DNA of 64,000 nucleotides from Xiphophorus maculatus (GCF_002775205.1 NC_036447.1:10218501-10282500), one strand, 5' to 3'; numbered from the stretch's first letter, positions 27,301 to 39,529 are shown. Program-made: numbers and translations. The notes: generated by a model not told the origin, from the letters alone.

Positions 27301-30300
27301 TGTCCTGTATGTCTCTGTGTTGCCCTGCGACAGACTGGCGACCTGTTCAGGGTGTACCCCGCCTCTCGCCCGGAACGTAGCTGGAGTTAGGCACCAGCAA
27401 CCCTCCCGACCCCATTGGGGACAAAGGGTGAACAGAAAATGGATGGATGGATATAACCCTATAATACATATTAGAAAAATATAACCTTTAATTTGAGGGT
27501 GTTTTATCAGCAATATGAAGTAAATGTTAAAAAAAAAACATTTTTAATAAATGATCTGTGGTATAGCTGAAGTTTTTTGCAACCTGTACCTTACTTTATG
27601 TTTATGAGAGTATCTATTGCAACACTTAAGCAATGCTTAAATCTATATATGATTATTTCTATTTTCACTTGAAATAAAATGTAATTTTTTAAAGATTAAC
27701 TAATGTTGCACTGTCTGTAGGTTTACCATAAAGAAATGTGTACATACATTCACTGTAATTCTAATGTCTACCTATAACACAAACTATAAACTGTTTGAAA
27801 TTCTGAGCATGTCATCACGTTAACTTATTCTCCTTCCCCTTGCTTCAACACAGCTGCAAAAGAATGCAAGACCAATGAGTTCAGGTGCACCAATGGTCAG
27901 TGTATATCCAAGGCTTATGTTTGTGACAAAGACAAGGACTGTTCTGATGGCTCAGACGAGGTGGACTGTCCCAAGCCCACCTGCCACCCTCGGACCTTCC
28001 AGTGCAACAATTCAATTTGCGTGCCATTGCAGTGGAAATGTGACGGAGACAGGGACTGTCTGGACGGGTCTGACGAGTGGCCGGAGAACTGCGAGGGGAA
28101 GCAGACGTTGAAGAAGCCGTCGCAATGTGGCGCCCATGATTTTGAGTGCTCAAACGGGGAATGTATTCATAGGGCATGGAGGTGTGATGGAACTCCCGAC
28201 TGCTCAGACCAGTCAGATGAATTCAACTGCAGTAAGTCAGCCCTCTTGGAGTTTGACTTAATCCCTCTTACCATTGTTGTCCAATTTTCTAAGCAGTTTG
28301 CACAATTTTTCAGGTCAGCCTAGTTGTCATGATGGTCAATTCCAGTGTGGCAACGGTGTCTGTATCAGTGAAGACCTGAAGTGTAACTCCGCGAACAACT
28401 GTGGGGACAACAGTGATGAAGTGGGCTGTCAAACAGGTGGGCCTCTCATTCAAGAGTACTTTTATGAGGCATCATGTTTGCATACAGAAGTAAAGGTTTT
28501 CATGTCTTAAGGTGTTTTCTCTGCAGTTTCTCAAGTTCCTGTTCTGTTTCCACAGATAATGTGTGTGAAGGTCCAACCAACTTCAAGTGTGGCAGTGGGG
28601 AGTGCATCAGCATGGACAAAGTATGTGACTCAAACAGAGATTGCAACGATCAGTCTGATGAACCTCTTGAGTGTGGTAAGCTACCTTCTGGCTAAACATC
28701 CTCTATAGTTTTAATATAGGCAAACTGGCAATACAGCAGTGTTACCTCCCAGCTGGCATGAGGAAATACCTGGCATGTTTAATATTTATTTGTGTCCACA
28801 GGCAAAAACGAGTGTTCAACAGGAAATCACAGTTGTTCTCATCAATGCAATGACCTGAAGATTGGCTACAACTGCTCCTGCCCTGCTGGATACAGACTGA
28901 AGAGTGACAATCAAACTTGTGAAGGTACAAAAAGTGTGTTTTTAAGGCCCAGTGTGTAAAAAGCCACCAATCTCCAAACTGTGATGGAGTCATAGATTAA
29001 ACTGAGAAACGACAGAGATCCTCTTTAGTGTATGAGTCTTCCTCAGTATGCTAATCTCTGGAACCTGTGTTCATCCATCTGCAGACATTGATGAATGCGA
29101 GGTGCCAGACACCTGCGGTCAGATATGCATCAACCTGCCTGGAAGCTACAAGTGTGACTGCAATGATGGCTATCAAATTGATCCAGTGAACAAAACGTGC
29201 AAGGCTGAATCAGGTAGCCAGATTGTGCTCCTCAATAACACTTTCCTTCTCAATAGCCCTGTCTGAAAGCTAAATCCGACTCTCTTGTGTTTTCTGCAGG
29301 GAATGTGGCCACGTTGTTCTTCACCACTAAACACGAGGTCAGGGAGCTCACAGTGGACCACAGTGAGTATACCAGGCTGATCCCAGAGCTGAAAAATGCT
29401 GTGGCTCTGGATCTGGACATGCTGAACAAGAAGATCTTCTGGTCGGACCGCTCTCAGAAGAAAATCTTTAGGTAAGCCTGACGGATGTTAATTATTTGCG
29501 TTTGTCTCACACATTTTAAATTAATTATCTCTCTCTAAGTCCATGCTGTTGTCTCCTTCCCCACAGCTCAAACATAGACATGGCCAGCAACTCTGCTAAT
29601 CACAATGTTGTGATTGAAAACGGGATTGAAGCCCCAGAAGCCCTTGTGGTGGATTGGATCCATGGCAACATCTACTGGACTGACAGCACCTTGAAAACCA
29701 TTTCTGTGGCAACTACAGAAGGCAACAAAAGGAAGACCCTCATCAATGAGAAACTTGGGAGGCCCAGAGCCATCACAATTGACCCAGAAAATAAGTGAGA
29801 AAAATGTCCTTTGAATGATTTAGTTCTTTTAAAAATTCAAGCTCATTTTGCTAATTCCATTTTTTCTGTGTCCTCTTCAGCTTTATGTACTGGACTGACT
29901 GGGGAGAGGAGCCAAAGATTGAGAAGTGTGGACTCAACGGAGTCGGTCGTGTTGCCTTGGTGACAGATAACATTGAATGGCCCAATGGCATCACCCTTGG
30001 TAAATAGAGCTCTATGGAAATCGGAGTTGAAACAAAGCATGTCATTTCCCTGTCTAATGAGCCACCTTTGTCCCTGTAAACAGATATGGTAAACCAGCGT
30101 CTGTACTGGGTGGATGCCAAGCTGCATGCTATCTTCAGTGTTGATGTTAACGGAGGGACCAGACACATGATCATATCTGGTGAAGAAAACATCCATCATC
30201 CCTTCTCACTGACTGTCTTTGAGGTTAGTGAAGACACCTGTTTTCCTCAATTAAAACACAGCTCACTGAACATTGATGAATGTAGTCAGTTTCACAGTAA

Positions 30301-32454
30301 TCAGGATTGTTTGTCATTTATAACAAATGACGAAATGTTTTATTTCTTCTAAAACAGGAGAAAGTTTTTTGGACGGAGTCCTTCCGTGGCACAGTTTCCA
30401 GTGCTAACCGCCTGACAGGAAATGACATCAATGAGTTGGTGACTGATCTGCAAAATCCAGAGGCCCTTGTTCTTTACCACAACCTGAAGCAGCCAATCAG
30501 TAAGCATTCATCTCAACATTTACATGCAAACATAAAACATTAGCGACAAAGAGAAATCCTATTTTTTTTTATTTTCCAACCATACCAAACCTAGTAGCTA
30601 TCACTAACCCTCTTGTTACTATGAAAGGGAAACTAAGATGTAGCTATTTTAAGTAAGGTGTTCAAAAAAGCACAACAACAGGAAGAGCTGCAACAACCAT
30701 TTAAACTTAAGTTATTTTCAACAGAGCGAAGTTCATTAAGGCTGTTAGAACAAAGGCCGAGACTTTGGCAGATGGAGGTCATTTACTCCCTTTGCCTTTT
30801 CTTACTTTTGATTTGGTTATTTCTTGCCCAATTTATTAGGAAAAGGAAGCATTAGCCCCATAAGTATTCATAGCCCTCACGGATGTTTTGTTGAACTGTC
30901 AAATAGGTAGTTTGATTCTGAGCTAATAAAGTTGAACTCTACACCAAAAGTCATCCTTTATCCTTTTGAGCTTCCAACCTCTGTCTGCCATTAAAAATTC
31001 TGGATTTAAATACAAGCATTAAGGTTAGAATTAACAACTTCTAGGAAATGCATATCAGCAATCCTGATTGAGCTAATTGTTAAACAATATTAATGAAAGC
31101 TTACCATGTCAACTATGTCATCATTTATTTTAAAATAAATAGTAGAGTCTTGCTTTAGTGCAAGTGCTCACACACACAATGTGATGTCCTTGATGCTCCT
31201 TTAAGTATAATTCTTCATGGAAGATCTGGATTTGTAGTTTCAAATCATCTCAAAAACAGGAAGTGAGAAGTCGACTCCAAATCTCTGATAAATTAATCTC
31301 TGAAATATACCCTAAATTGATGTCATTACAATGCTTTCTTTTAGGCATAAACTGGTGCAGAGTGGGTAACAGCATAAATGGAGGTTGTGAGCACCTGTGC
31401 CTTCCTGCTCCTCTGCTTGACGAGAGCTCTCCTAAATACACCTGTGCCTGTCCAGACAACATGGTCCTGGCCGCTGATATGAAGAAATGTGTGGGAGGTA
31501 TGGTTCCTCTGCACAAATATTCAAAAACCTTTAAATCCATCTTCCTGTGCTGAGAGTAACTTTTATTCTTTAATGTCTCACATGTGCTCAGCTGCACCTC
31601 CTGCCAGGACTGACCCACCTGTCATGTCCAAGACCAGTAAACCAGCCAAACGTGGAACCACTAAAGCTGCTAAGATGCCCACAACTAGTTCATCTGTCCA
31701 GCCCAAGCAGACCACAGAGAAACCTGCTGGCACTCCTCAAGGTAAAGGAAAGTGTGAGGATAAACAAGAAATACATGATTTGTTACCAACACTTGCAAAA
31801 ACAATTTTTAATTAATTTATCTTGGTCAACACACATTTGTTAAATTCTTAGATTTTTCCCTTTTTTTTTCCAAACTTGTGTTCTATAAGGCGGAAAGAAA
31901 TTATTTTCTTTTTGACAGCAATGGAAATAATAAGCTATATATTAAAAAAAGAACTGTATTCTTGTTTTCTTCCTTAGGCTTCCAAAAAGCCGTGATGCCC
32001 GAGGAAGCTCCTGCATCTCATTCTGTTGCTCTCTACGTTTTTCTACCACTCGGTACGTTCCACCTTTTATCCATTCCACATTAAACTTAAACATTTGATC
32101 TTGGCAGTCTTTTTTTGTGATGTGACATGGTTGTACTTCCCTCCTGTCTTCTGCAGGGATCATAGCAGCACTGGTGTGTGGAGCAGTGTTGTTTTGGAGA
32201 AACTGGCACAGGAAGAACACCAACACCATCCACTTCGCCAATCCCGTGTACCAGAAAACCACCGAGGACGAGGTGCACATCTGCAGGAACGGCTCCGACG
32301 GCTTTGTCTATCCTGAGGTAGCCCAGAGTTGTTCTCCGTTAACAGCTTCCTTCACATGGCTTTGAAACTTTACAAGCAAATCTAAATAATCCTTTACATT
32401 CTTGTTCTTTTGCAGAGGCAAATTGTGAGCATGGACGACATGGAGATTGCATGA
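21329..32454 (+). CDS. ldlr: low-density lipoprotein receptor, complete, 18 exons, 857 aa
   Basis: Cell-surface receptor that takes up LDL through clathrin-coated pits. Exons: 21329-21401, 26275-26400, 26516-26638, 27854-28231, 28314-28436, 28556-28675, 28802-28924, 29085-29213, 29300-29471, 29567-29794, 29881-29999, 30084-30223, 30358-30499, 31345-31497, 31592-31741, 31978-32052, 32157-32317, 32416-32454; the sum is 2574 nt, in frame. Human LDLR has 860 residues and 18 exons. Order: signal peptide ([10 protein letters not shown]); seven class A repeats with Cys and SDE motifs, repeats 3-5 in one exon; two EGF modules (the second DIDEC, Ca-binding type); YWTD propeller (IYWTD, MYWTD, LYWVD, VFWTE); a third EGF module; Ser/Thr/Pro-rich O-glycan stretch; one membrane helix ([20 protein letters not shown]); tail with NPVY at 32240-32251 for adaptor binding. 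Repeat 6 has NSANNC where the others begin with Asp. The start is the only ATG giving the signal peptide. Fish may carry a second copy, so the a/b suffix is left open. Confidence 0.97.
21733..21812. promoter_or_regulatory. CCAAT-box / GC-box cluster inside ldlr intron 1
   Basis: Three NF-Y-type boxes lie within 40 bp: ATTGG at 21733-21737, CCAAT at 21751-21755 and CCAAT at 21767-21771. A strong GC box, GGGGGCGGG, follows at 21804-21812. The surroundings are richer in CpG than the rest of the intron. This looks like a proximal promoter about 0.4 kb downstream of ldlr exon 1. Whether it drives an alternative ldlr first exon, an antisense RNA or acts as an enhancer is not decidable here. Confidence 0.45.
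22113..22505. mobile_element. Tc1/mariner-type MITE with long inverted repeats
   Basis: The ends read TATAGTACAGACCAAAAGTT and, inverted at the right end, TATAGTACAGATCAAAGGTT. They pair over about 67 bp (22113-22179 against 22438-22505) with few mismatches, and the outermost bases lie in TA-rich flanks as expected for TA target sites. The 'ggacacacctt' ends are typical of an abundant fish Tc1-derived family. There is no transposase frame, so it is non-autonomous. Confidence 0.85.
22914..22940. repeat. (CT)n microsatellite
   Basis: A run of CT dinucleotides with one interruption, followed by a short GT run, in ldlr intron 1. No function is evident. Confidence 0.8.
23054..23148. repeat. cluster of adjacent short perfect palindromes
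   Basis: Consecutive inverted repeats: AGGTTAAAG/CTTTAACCT (23054-23074, 3 nt loop), CCAGGTTAAAG/CTTTAACCTGG (23075-23099, 3 nt loop), GGATAAA/TTTATCC (23098-23113, 2 nt loop) and GATTAA/TTAATC (23126-23140, 3 nt loop). A further GGTTAA follows with TTAACC some bases on. The first two share the AGGTTAAAG unit, so they may be a tandem duplication. It is not a known repeat to me. Confidence 0.7.
27076..27450 (+). mobile_element. tRNA-headed SINE, near full length, in ldlr intron 3
   Basis: It begins GGGCTGCACAGTGGCGCCGT, a tRNA-like head with an A-box-like segment and a perfect B box, GGTTCGATTCC, at about 27132. A conserved body follows and the element ends in (GGAT)n. A perfect 15 bp target-site duplication, ATATAACCCTATAAT, flanks it at 27061-27075 and 27451-27465. 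An internal (GT)n stretch is present. The uninterrupted reading frames on both strands are by-products of the repeat. Confidence 0.9.
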
Positions 32455-34448
32455 TCTGAAGAATTTTAGCTGAAGGTTTATTTTTTCCTCTGAGGAAACA
32501 AGACCTGCTTCTTCACAAGCCCTCCCCTTTTTCCAGTGACCTCCTTTTGTCGTTTGTTTTCGACCTCAGCACTGTGCCTTACAAGCCTGCAAAAGAGATT
32601 CTCTTAACTCTAGTATGGCAAATGGAAGCATGGGTACAAGCAGGCATACTTTTTTTCTAAGTAAAAGAGCAACACGCAGTATCAGAAGATGATGCTAATC
32701 TGGGAGTTTTGACTCTTTTGATGCTGCTTGAACATACTTAGTAACAAAAATCACATCAAAAATGTAAAAAATTACATCATCTTGCCCCTTCACCATTTCA
32801 TACTTTTGCAATTATGACTATTACGGTACATACTCAAATTTTGCATTTGATAAAAAAATGTTTTTCATGGTATGCTTTTTATTGATCATAATAATTTCAT
32901 TAATGCAAAACTTTCGTTCTAATAATAATTTTCTGTTACTAAGGTTGCTCTTTCTTAAATCGGTTTGATCAGTTTGATTTGTGGTATTTAATTGAAGTCA
33001 ACGACTCTTAAGAGCTAAATTAAGCAATATTTGGAAAAATACCAAGAAACACTGATGCCTGGATGAATATGTAAGAAGTAGTGTGTTTATGGGTACAAAA
33101 CAAGACAAAATGAGAATGTGTGGGTTTGAAATTGTAAGAACTGGGGAAGGGGCAAATTGACCCAAAGTCTACTGAAACGTACATTTTGCATTTATTGTAT
33201 TTATTACATAACAAATGTTTTCACTGCAATGCATGGATGACTCTAAAGTCCTTAACTGTAAAGTTTTACCAGTTCATGTGTGCCTTGTAATGACACTCCA
33301 GTAGTTGGAAGAAATGTATCGGAAGCCTTACTGATCCCTCTGCCTTCCACACCGTGGCCTTTTCTCACTCGGGAACCAGGGTTGTGCATTTTATTTGGCT
33401 CCCATGTCAAACAGCCTTTTGTTGTAATCTGTAATATTCATCTGCAACATTTTTACGTTGCTGCTGTCTTTTTGTCCGATCACCAAATATGCTGCGGCTG
33501 TTTGGAGCCACAGGTGGTTTACATTTTGAAATGAAGAAGCTGCTGAGTCATTTTGACATCAACCAAAGTGAAGAACATGTTCTTTTTTTGTTGTTAATAA
33601 GTAATTGTAGATGACTACCTTTTGCAACATTGTAAATAGTTGTAAATATTTTTGTAAGATGTCCACTTGCTCACATTTGTAAATAGAACGAAGAAGTACT
33701 TGATTAGTTGTTTTATTTATTTATGGTTCGTTTTAAATAGTTCCCAGCTGGCTGTAATGAATATCTCTAAATGGTGAAGTCTCACCTGAACACTGTGCAG
33801 CTATAATTTAACTGATGTCAGTGAAAGCTTTGAATGGTTGTTTGGTTTTGCATACAAGGCAGTGCACCAGGGTCAGTGCTTTACTTTGCACTAGAGAGCA
33901 ACTATTTATGGTGTTGTAGCAAGAATGAAGAGACCTTCTGTTCCTCTTTCCCCTGCATGTGGTCTCTCTCTCATGACTCAGATTATTTATTGTGCTTCCT
34001 GTGTTCTGTTACTGTGATGGCCTGATTGTATCGTGGGATTCATGCTGCATTCGAGTCCCCTGGAAATTGTCATTACTCCGATCTGGGAATGAGTACGCCA
34101 GACTTGCGTTGAAGTCGGCAAGCAGATGCATATACTGATTTAATTTGTTTTAACTAACCTCATTCTGTGCACTGAAACACTAAAGGAGATCCTTACAAAA
34201 AGTTATTTATGAAACTTTTAGTATATTGTACATGCACAGCACTCGTGAAATCTCAAATTAGGAGCTGGTTGCAGACTTCCGACTTCCTAAGTCTGGAACC
34301 AGGGAGCCTCAAATGCAGCATACAATATTTTTCAAATGACATGATGTTTTATTTCTGTGCAGAATATACATATTGAAGTTTGTAAGGCTGATGCACAGCT
34401 GATAGCTTGTTTGTTCTCATCACCTTGTTCATTTTTGTTTGAAATAAA
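32455..34448 (+). other. ldlr: ldlr 3' UTR, AU-rich, with polyadenylation signal
   Basis: About 2 kb from the stop codon to AATAAA at 34443-34448. It contains several AUUUA-type elements, including ATTTATTTAT at 33715-33724, TTATTTATT near 33985 and ATTTATTGTATTTATTA near 33190-33206. Mammalian LDLR mRNA has a long 3' UTR whose AU-rich elements control its short half-life, and the same arrangement is suggested here. The 3' end is inferred from the signal. Confidence 0.65.
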
Positions 34449-35946
34449 AGAGCTTGAATGTTTATCAGTCTGTTTTCCTAGTTCATTTAGAACCTTGTAA
34501 ATGACTGAGATCAACGCAGGATAATTCACTACAAATCGGGGAGTCTCTCCTATCTGCGTTGTCATTCCAGGCATTCAGATTGTGAAGTATGTTAAGTTTG
34601 TTTTAATAGTATCAGTCTATTACTTTAGTCAATAGGACTAGCTGATTAACAGACAGGAATGGGGCATCCTTCCCAGGCAAAGCTAAGTATTTTAACATTA
34701 AGCTTAACAGAAGTCTACAAAAAGCTTAAACTTAGGTTGCCTGGAATCGTTGCCATTATGTTCCCATTTACAAAATCCCCTTAACGTGAACTGGTAGGTT
34801 GGTTTTACTTTCAGATCTGAATTTTTTCCACTTGTATTTTCAAACAGCTAACTGCTATCACAGCAAGGGGATTTTTATTTTCTCTGGCCAAAATAAACAA
34901 ATACCATCAGGTCATATAATAGTTTCAGCTGCTGTCAGTAGTGTAAAGTCTTACACTGAAAAAATGTAATAAAACTTTTATCTAAGTACATCCATTTAGG
35001 GGAAAAGGAAATTCCGTGATTAAAATGATTGTTTATAACAAAAATACCATAATCTGTTGTCAGTAACACAAGGTTACTCTAACATTTCACAAGGGTGGAG
35101 CACACAGAGAAAGGAATGTTTGCACAATCACTTTACAAAGTTAATTTTATGTCTAGTGAGTAATTTCTAAGCTAATATGGTTATCTTTTGCATAGTTTTT
35201 CTGTGAATCACAATGACAAACTATTATAGTTCATGGTAAAGTTCATCTGATTAATATTTAAAATGTTCTGGCGTGTCAATTGTTGATCCCTAAAACCTAT
35301 AAGATTTTAGACAACTTTTAAGTTGTCTGTTGTCTTTTTAGATACACCTCCTTGAAAGATTTAAGCATAACGCAGCAGTTTTGTCAGAGGAGTCATAAAT
35401 GTGCCGGCTTCAGGAGAAACCTGCTCCCTAATTCAATAAACCTCCTGCATAATTAATCTTATGTAACTTTACAAAAAATATATATTTCAATCCAGTCACA
35501 CATACATTCCAATTGGTCTTAGTTGTCAAATGGTGCATTAAGTTAGACATGAACTTTTGAAGTTAACAACTGAAATAACAGAAAATTGAAGAGTAGAAGA
35601 AGAAGAAAGCATGAGTGTGATGAAAAGTTGTCAGCCTGTCCTCAAGGCAGTAGCCTAAAGCTATCTTCAGAGATATTTATGCTATCTCTCATAGCATAAC
35701 TAGATAACCTAATGAGGCTTGAGAGAGTCAGAGTCAAGGACTGTATTCCTCCTCCCCCAGACTGGGCTGTATACTCCCTCTGTTTTTAACTGTAAGCTTT
35801 ATCAAAAAGAAAACTTTAATGCCTAGTCTGGAAAGCAGACAGCACTCTGGGGATAAAGAAGGGTCATGCTAGCTGTAAGTTGAAGCAAATTTTGTAAAAC
35901 TTATTTACATGTCAAATCGTTGTGGGTCTAGGGATAAGCATGTAAG

Positions 35947-36068
35947 ATGATGGATGGATGGATGGATGGATGGATGGATGGATGGATGGACGGAGGATGG
36001 ATGGATGGATGGATGGATGGATGGATGGATGGATGGATGGATGGATGGACGGACGGACGGATGGATGG

Positions 36069-36099
<31 letters not shown>

Positions 36100-36125
36100 A
36101 ACAGACGGACGGACGGACAGACGGA
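35947..36125. repeat. (GGAT)n tetranucleotide microsatellite with GGAC interruptions
   Basis: About 180 bp of ATGG/GGAT units, grading into GGAC and CAGA variants at the right end and broken once at about 35990. It could have grown from the (ATGG)n tail of the local SINE family, but no SINE body adjoins it. The MDGW-repeat reading frames across it are artefacts. Confidence 0.95.
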
Positions 36126-37584
36126 AATTGTTGTAGGTGGGCGTGCTGCTGCGTTATGCCCAGTATCAGCCTAATATGAACATAACGCCTTTACCTTGAC
36201 TGAATAATGACGCTGAAACTGGCATCTGATCCAAAGATTTCAATTGGTTGCCCAACTCACTTCCTATTTGAAATTAATCTAAATATAATCATCTCTAGTT
36301 CAGTCTCTAAAATAATAGGATTAATACCCTAAACAAAGACCATGAGACCGACCAGTGTAATATATATTCTTGGCTGGACTGAATTTGGTGAAAATCTTTT
36401 GTTTTTTTTAATTATAATTTGTGAAATCTTTACTTAAATAATGAAAACACACAAAAAATAACAATTCTAGGTTTCTTTAAGAAAATTTTATGTGGGGGAT
36501 AGAGATGGAAGTAGTGGTTTCTTGAAGATGCCTTTAATACATGAGTCATTACTGGTTGTGACATTCAAATGAAAAGAGCTCTTCACCTACAAAGTTGACA
36601 GCATTGTTTAAACAAAAGAGACTGATGAAAAATGTGCTTGTGTCTTGGGTTTGTCTTCAAGGACAGACTTTGTTTGGGGACATGTTGAGCCATCTAGAAA
36701 ACTATGGAATGCTGTCTGTCCAGAACTGGTTCAACATTCCTGCATGAAAAACTCCACGCCCATCTGATTATGTTTAAATATAATTCACCGTTTTACTCTC
36801 CTTGTGTTTTGTTAGTAGGTATTTCATTAAAGATTAAAGTAGAATCGGAGATGTGAAGCTGACTTGCCCATCAATGGCAGCACCCAGGAGGATTAAGAAA
36901 GCTACCAGGGAGTCTGAGGTGACAAATGACACCTGTTTCCCAGAGACTGTAATCTGCATCCTCTCCTGATTATTTACATACAGGATTGTTGGGTTTCTCA
37001 TTGGTCAGGTGGCGAAAGCAGGGAGGAGCCGCATCTCACACCACTGATTCGTAGGCAAAGGGGAGTGTCCTCAAAAAGTAACAGCAGGAGGAGACAGGAT
37101 GGATGATGGAGGACCGATACTCCATTGTTAAGCATCCAAATGTGTAACAAAAGGCCCTGATGAGAAGTAACAATGATCCCATGTTTGGTCTTATCAGGAC
37201 ACCCTGAGGCCTCAGCAGGTGGGTGACTGCTGCAAGAGAACAGCATGTGCAACTGATAGGTTTTGTCAAAAGAAAAAAAAACTGCTCAATTTAATACTCT
37301 GTGAACTAAAAGTTGAGGCTATTTTATCTGTGAAGGACACAAAGCTCATGAGAACCTTCATGGGAAATACTCCGAAAACAATCTGTTTTTGCTTTGGGAG
37401 AGACATATAATATAGACATATGGGAGAGAGTTTAATTTCTCTTAAATCTTTTTCACTCACTCAGAAATCCTTGGGCATAATTTCTTCCTTTCACACTTGT
37501 GCCTGTGCAACATTATAATGATTCCTGTTTACTCTGGATTCTGTTAAAGTCTTCGCAGAGATGCCGAGAAGAATCTCCACATTC

Positions 37585-37705
37585 AGCATTCAACATTGTT
37601 GACAATAGTATGTTACTGGAGCGACTGAAAAACGAACTTTCTGGAACAACACCTGACTGGTTTGAATCTTACTTAATGGATAAGGGCCTTTTTGTGCCAA
37701 TAAGT
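37585..37705 (+). mobile_element. LINE reverse-transcriptase fragment
   Basis: The plus-strand reading AFNIVDNSMLLERLKNEL followed by PDWFESYLMDKGLFVPISN matches the reverse-transcriptase segment 'AFDTVDH..LL.RL..WF.SYL' of non-LTR retrotransposons. Only about 40 residues survive and no flanking element structure was found. Confidence 0.65.
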
Positions 37706-38809
37706 AACTGTTAGAAACATTTGTATTAAGGAACCATTCAAAGCCTAATCTAATCAGAGACAGATACTCACAAATGTCCATTTCAAAGATTTTTACTTGA
37801 TCAAGAAGTACTATGAGTTGCAGAGTGTAGGTCATTGGACTTCTCACTAACAAAGAAAATTATCTTGCTTGTTTAAACTTGTCTATGACATTTGCAAACT
37901 GACTTTTCAGCGAAGGAAAAACACCCTATCTGTGAATTTAGTGAGTATTTACATCTTTGAGATGAAGTCAATAATCAAGCCATGCAGTTTGTTTTTAGAC
38001 TAATATACTATCAGTTGTATCCAGTGCAAGAACAACATTACAGTGTGTCAATTACAGCCCAGATAAAACTATGACTCATTAGATAAAGAGTGGTCTGATA
38101 AGAGGAGCCTCACTCTTATGGACCAAAGGAGTGGGACACAGGAAGACTCTGCACTCTATCTGGACCATACAGTCTTTTTTGAGACACACATATTGTAAAC
38201 CTGTCAGAATGTGTAATTTCATGGTAATTGCTCTTCTACACAACGGTGATAAGAAGCAGCGGCCAGGATCTGGGTATAATAAACACAGAAAGGATAATAG
38301 AGGTTTATGGCCTAAGAAGAACCCAGCCATATGGGTAGAAATTTCTTTAGGTTTAAGGCAAAGCCCACAGGTCAGGCTCTCATAAAATTTAAAATTGGGC
38401 CAGATAGATAACTTTGTCTGTGTCTACCAATGCAATAAAATAAACTTTGAAGTCAGTTTTTGTGCTACAGATGTTTGTACCTAGAGATACAGCAATATAT
38501 CTTATTGTGGCTGAGTGTAATGTGCTTTTTAAGAACATCAGAATCATAAAAAGGAAATTGTTTTGGTTTTGAAAAACTGTTACACAAAGATGTTTTTTTT
38601 CACATTTCTTATTATTTTGAGGTTTATTGCTTATATCACAGAAAAAGCTACTGTAGGAACATAATTTGCACAACAACCTTGAATAGATATTACACTAATT
38701 CTGCCATAAACACACATACTACTTTTTAAAAATTTATTTTAAAAAAGTATGTGAACGTGGGCATTATTGTAAATTCATATTTTTCAGTTTGAAGTTTTGT
38801 GATACTCTT

Positions 38810-39143
38810 TCCATTTTCGAAGGATTCAACAGTGCTCCATATTTATTCTTGTGATATTGTTTTAGAACCTGATTCTTCTTTGATCTTCGAATAGACAGGT
38901 ATTTATCAGAGACCTGTCTAATGTTTCTCTTGGGCTTCAGGATTTTGGATGGACTTTGTTAACTGGGTGATGGGATTTAGCTGCAATGGATTTTATTTAA
39001 TTATATCCAGTAGGGGATATAGTATGCAAATGCTATGCACATGTACTTTGTCTGTCACACAAAGGTCCAATAACATACATTCAAGTTTGTGGTTGTAATG
39101 TAAGTTCAAGGGGCATGAGTACCTTTCACAAATCACTGTATAT
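38810..39143. mobile_element. Tc1/mariner-like relic, right-hand end
   Basis: It contains 'ttccattttcgaaggattcaacagtgctcc' and ends in 'aaggggcatgagtacctttcacaaatcactgta'. Both are typical of the right part and terminus of the same decayed Tc1-like family found elsewhere in the window. No reading frame survives. Confidence 0.6.
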
Positions 39144-39428
39144 GTAAACACTACGAGCTCCTGACGACACTGAACAGTAACTACGCCAAAGTGTGCATTG
39201 CAGCCATTTTCAAGTAATATAATGGATATTTATGAACATGCATTAAACAATATAGCAGCATAAAATTTAAAAAAAAAAGCGTAAAAACAACCGGTTAAGA
39301 AGTTTTTGAAGCTTTTCATTGTTGTATCTTTAAGTTGTTGCCATGTTCCAAGACAAACACATTTACCTGGGTCAGGTATCATAAAGTCAGCAGCAACATT
39401 GTCCTCCAGTGTAATATGTGTGCCGGTG

Positions 39429-39442
39429 CCGCCCTCTAGTGG
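39429..39442 (-). promoter_or_regulatory. predicted CTCF binding site
   Basis: On the minus strand the bases read CCACTAGAGGGCGG, which fits the 14-base CTCF consensus CCASYAGRKGGCRS at every position. It lies about 240 bp upstream of the ap1m2 start codon, between ldlr and ap1m2. A weaker match (12 of 14) occurs near 57200. Occupancy is inferred only. Confidence 0.6.
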
Positions 39443-39519
39443 TTTTGACGAGCATTACAGTCACCTCTGCCAGTTGTCCTCCGCTCAGGTGAGGTGGTTA
39501 ATGTTTCACCTGCGCGAGA

Positions 39520-39529
39520 CCACGTCACG
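39520..39529 (-). promoter_or_regulatory. TGACGTGG element (CRE/UPR-type) in the ap1m2 promoter
   Basis: The minus strand reads CGTGACGTGG, containing TGACGTGG. That core is shared by ATF/CREB sites and the ATF6/XBP1 unfolded-protein element. It is about 150 bp upstream of the ap1m2 ATG in a locally CpG-rich stretch that is likely the promoter. Which factor binds, if any, is unknown. Confidence 0.4.

Larger units (their letters stand above)
34449..39428. other. ldlr-ap1m2 intergenic region
   Basis: About 5 kb without a recognisable gene. It holds a GGAT/GGAC microsatellite (35947-36125), a LINE reverse-transcriptase fragment (about 37585-37705) and the right-hand part of a Tc1 element (38810-39143). 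AGACAACTT/AAGTTGTCT forms a small palindrome near 35315. The rest is AT-rich and featureless to me. Confidence 0.6.

Noticed and set aside
27013-27513. Reading frames of 166 and 136 codons on opposite strands
   Set aside because: They coincide with the SINE at 27076-27450 and its flanks; no independent gene support.
30856-31000. Possible further Tc1 fragment in ldlr intron 13 ('ataagtattcatagccct')
   Set aside because: The match is limited to a few bases and is not followed by other family-typical segments.
35947-36179. Tandem MDGW-repeat 'proteins'
   Set aside because: Translation of the GGAT microsatellite; open in several frames because the unit has no stop.
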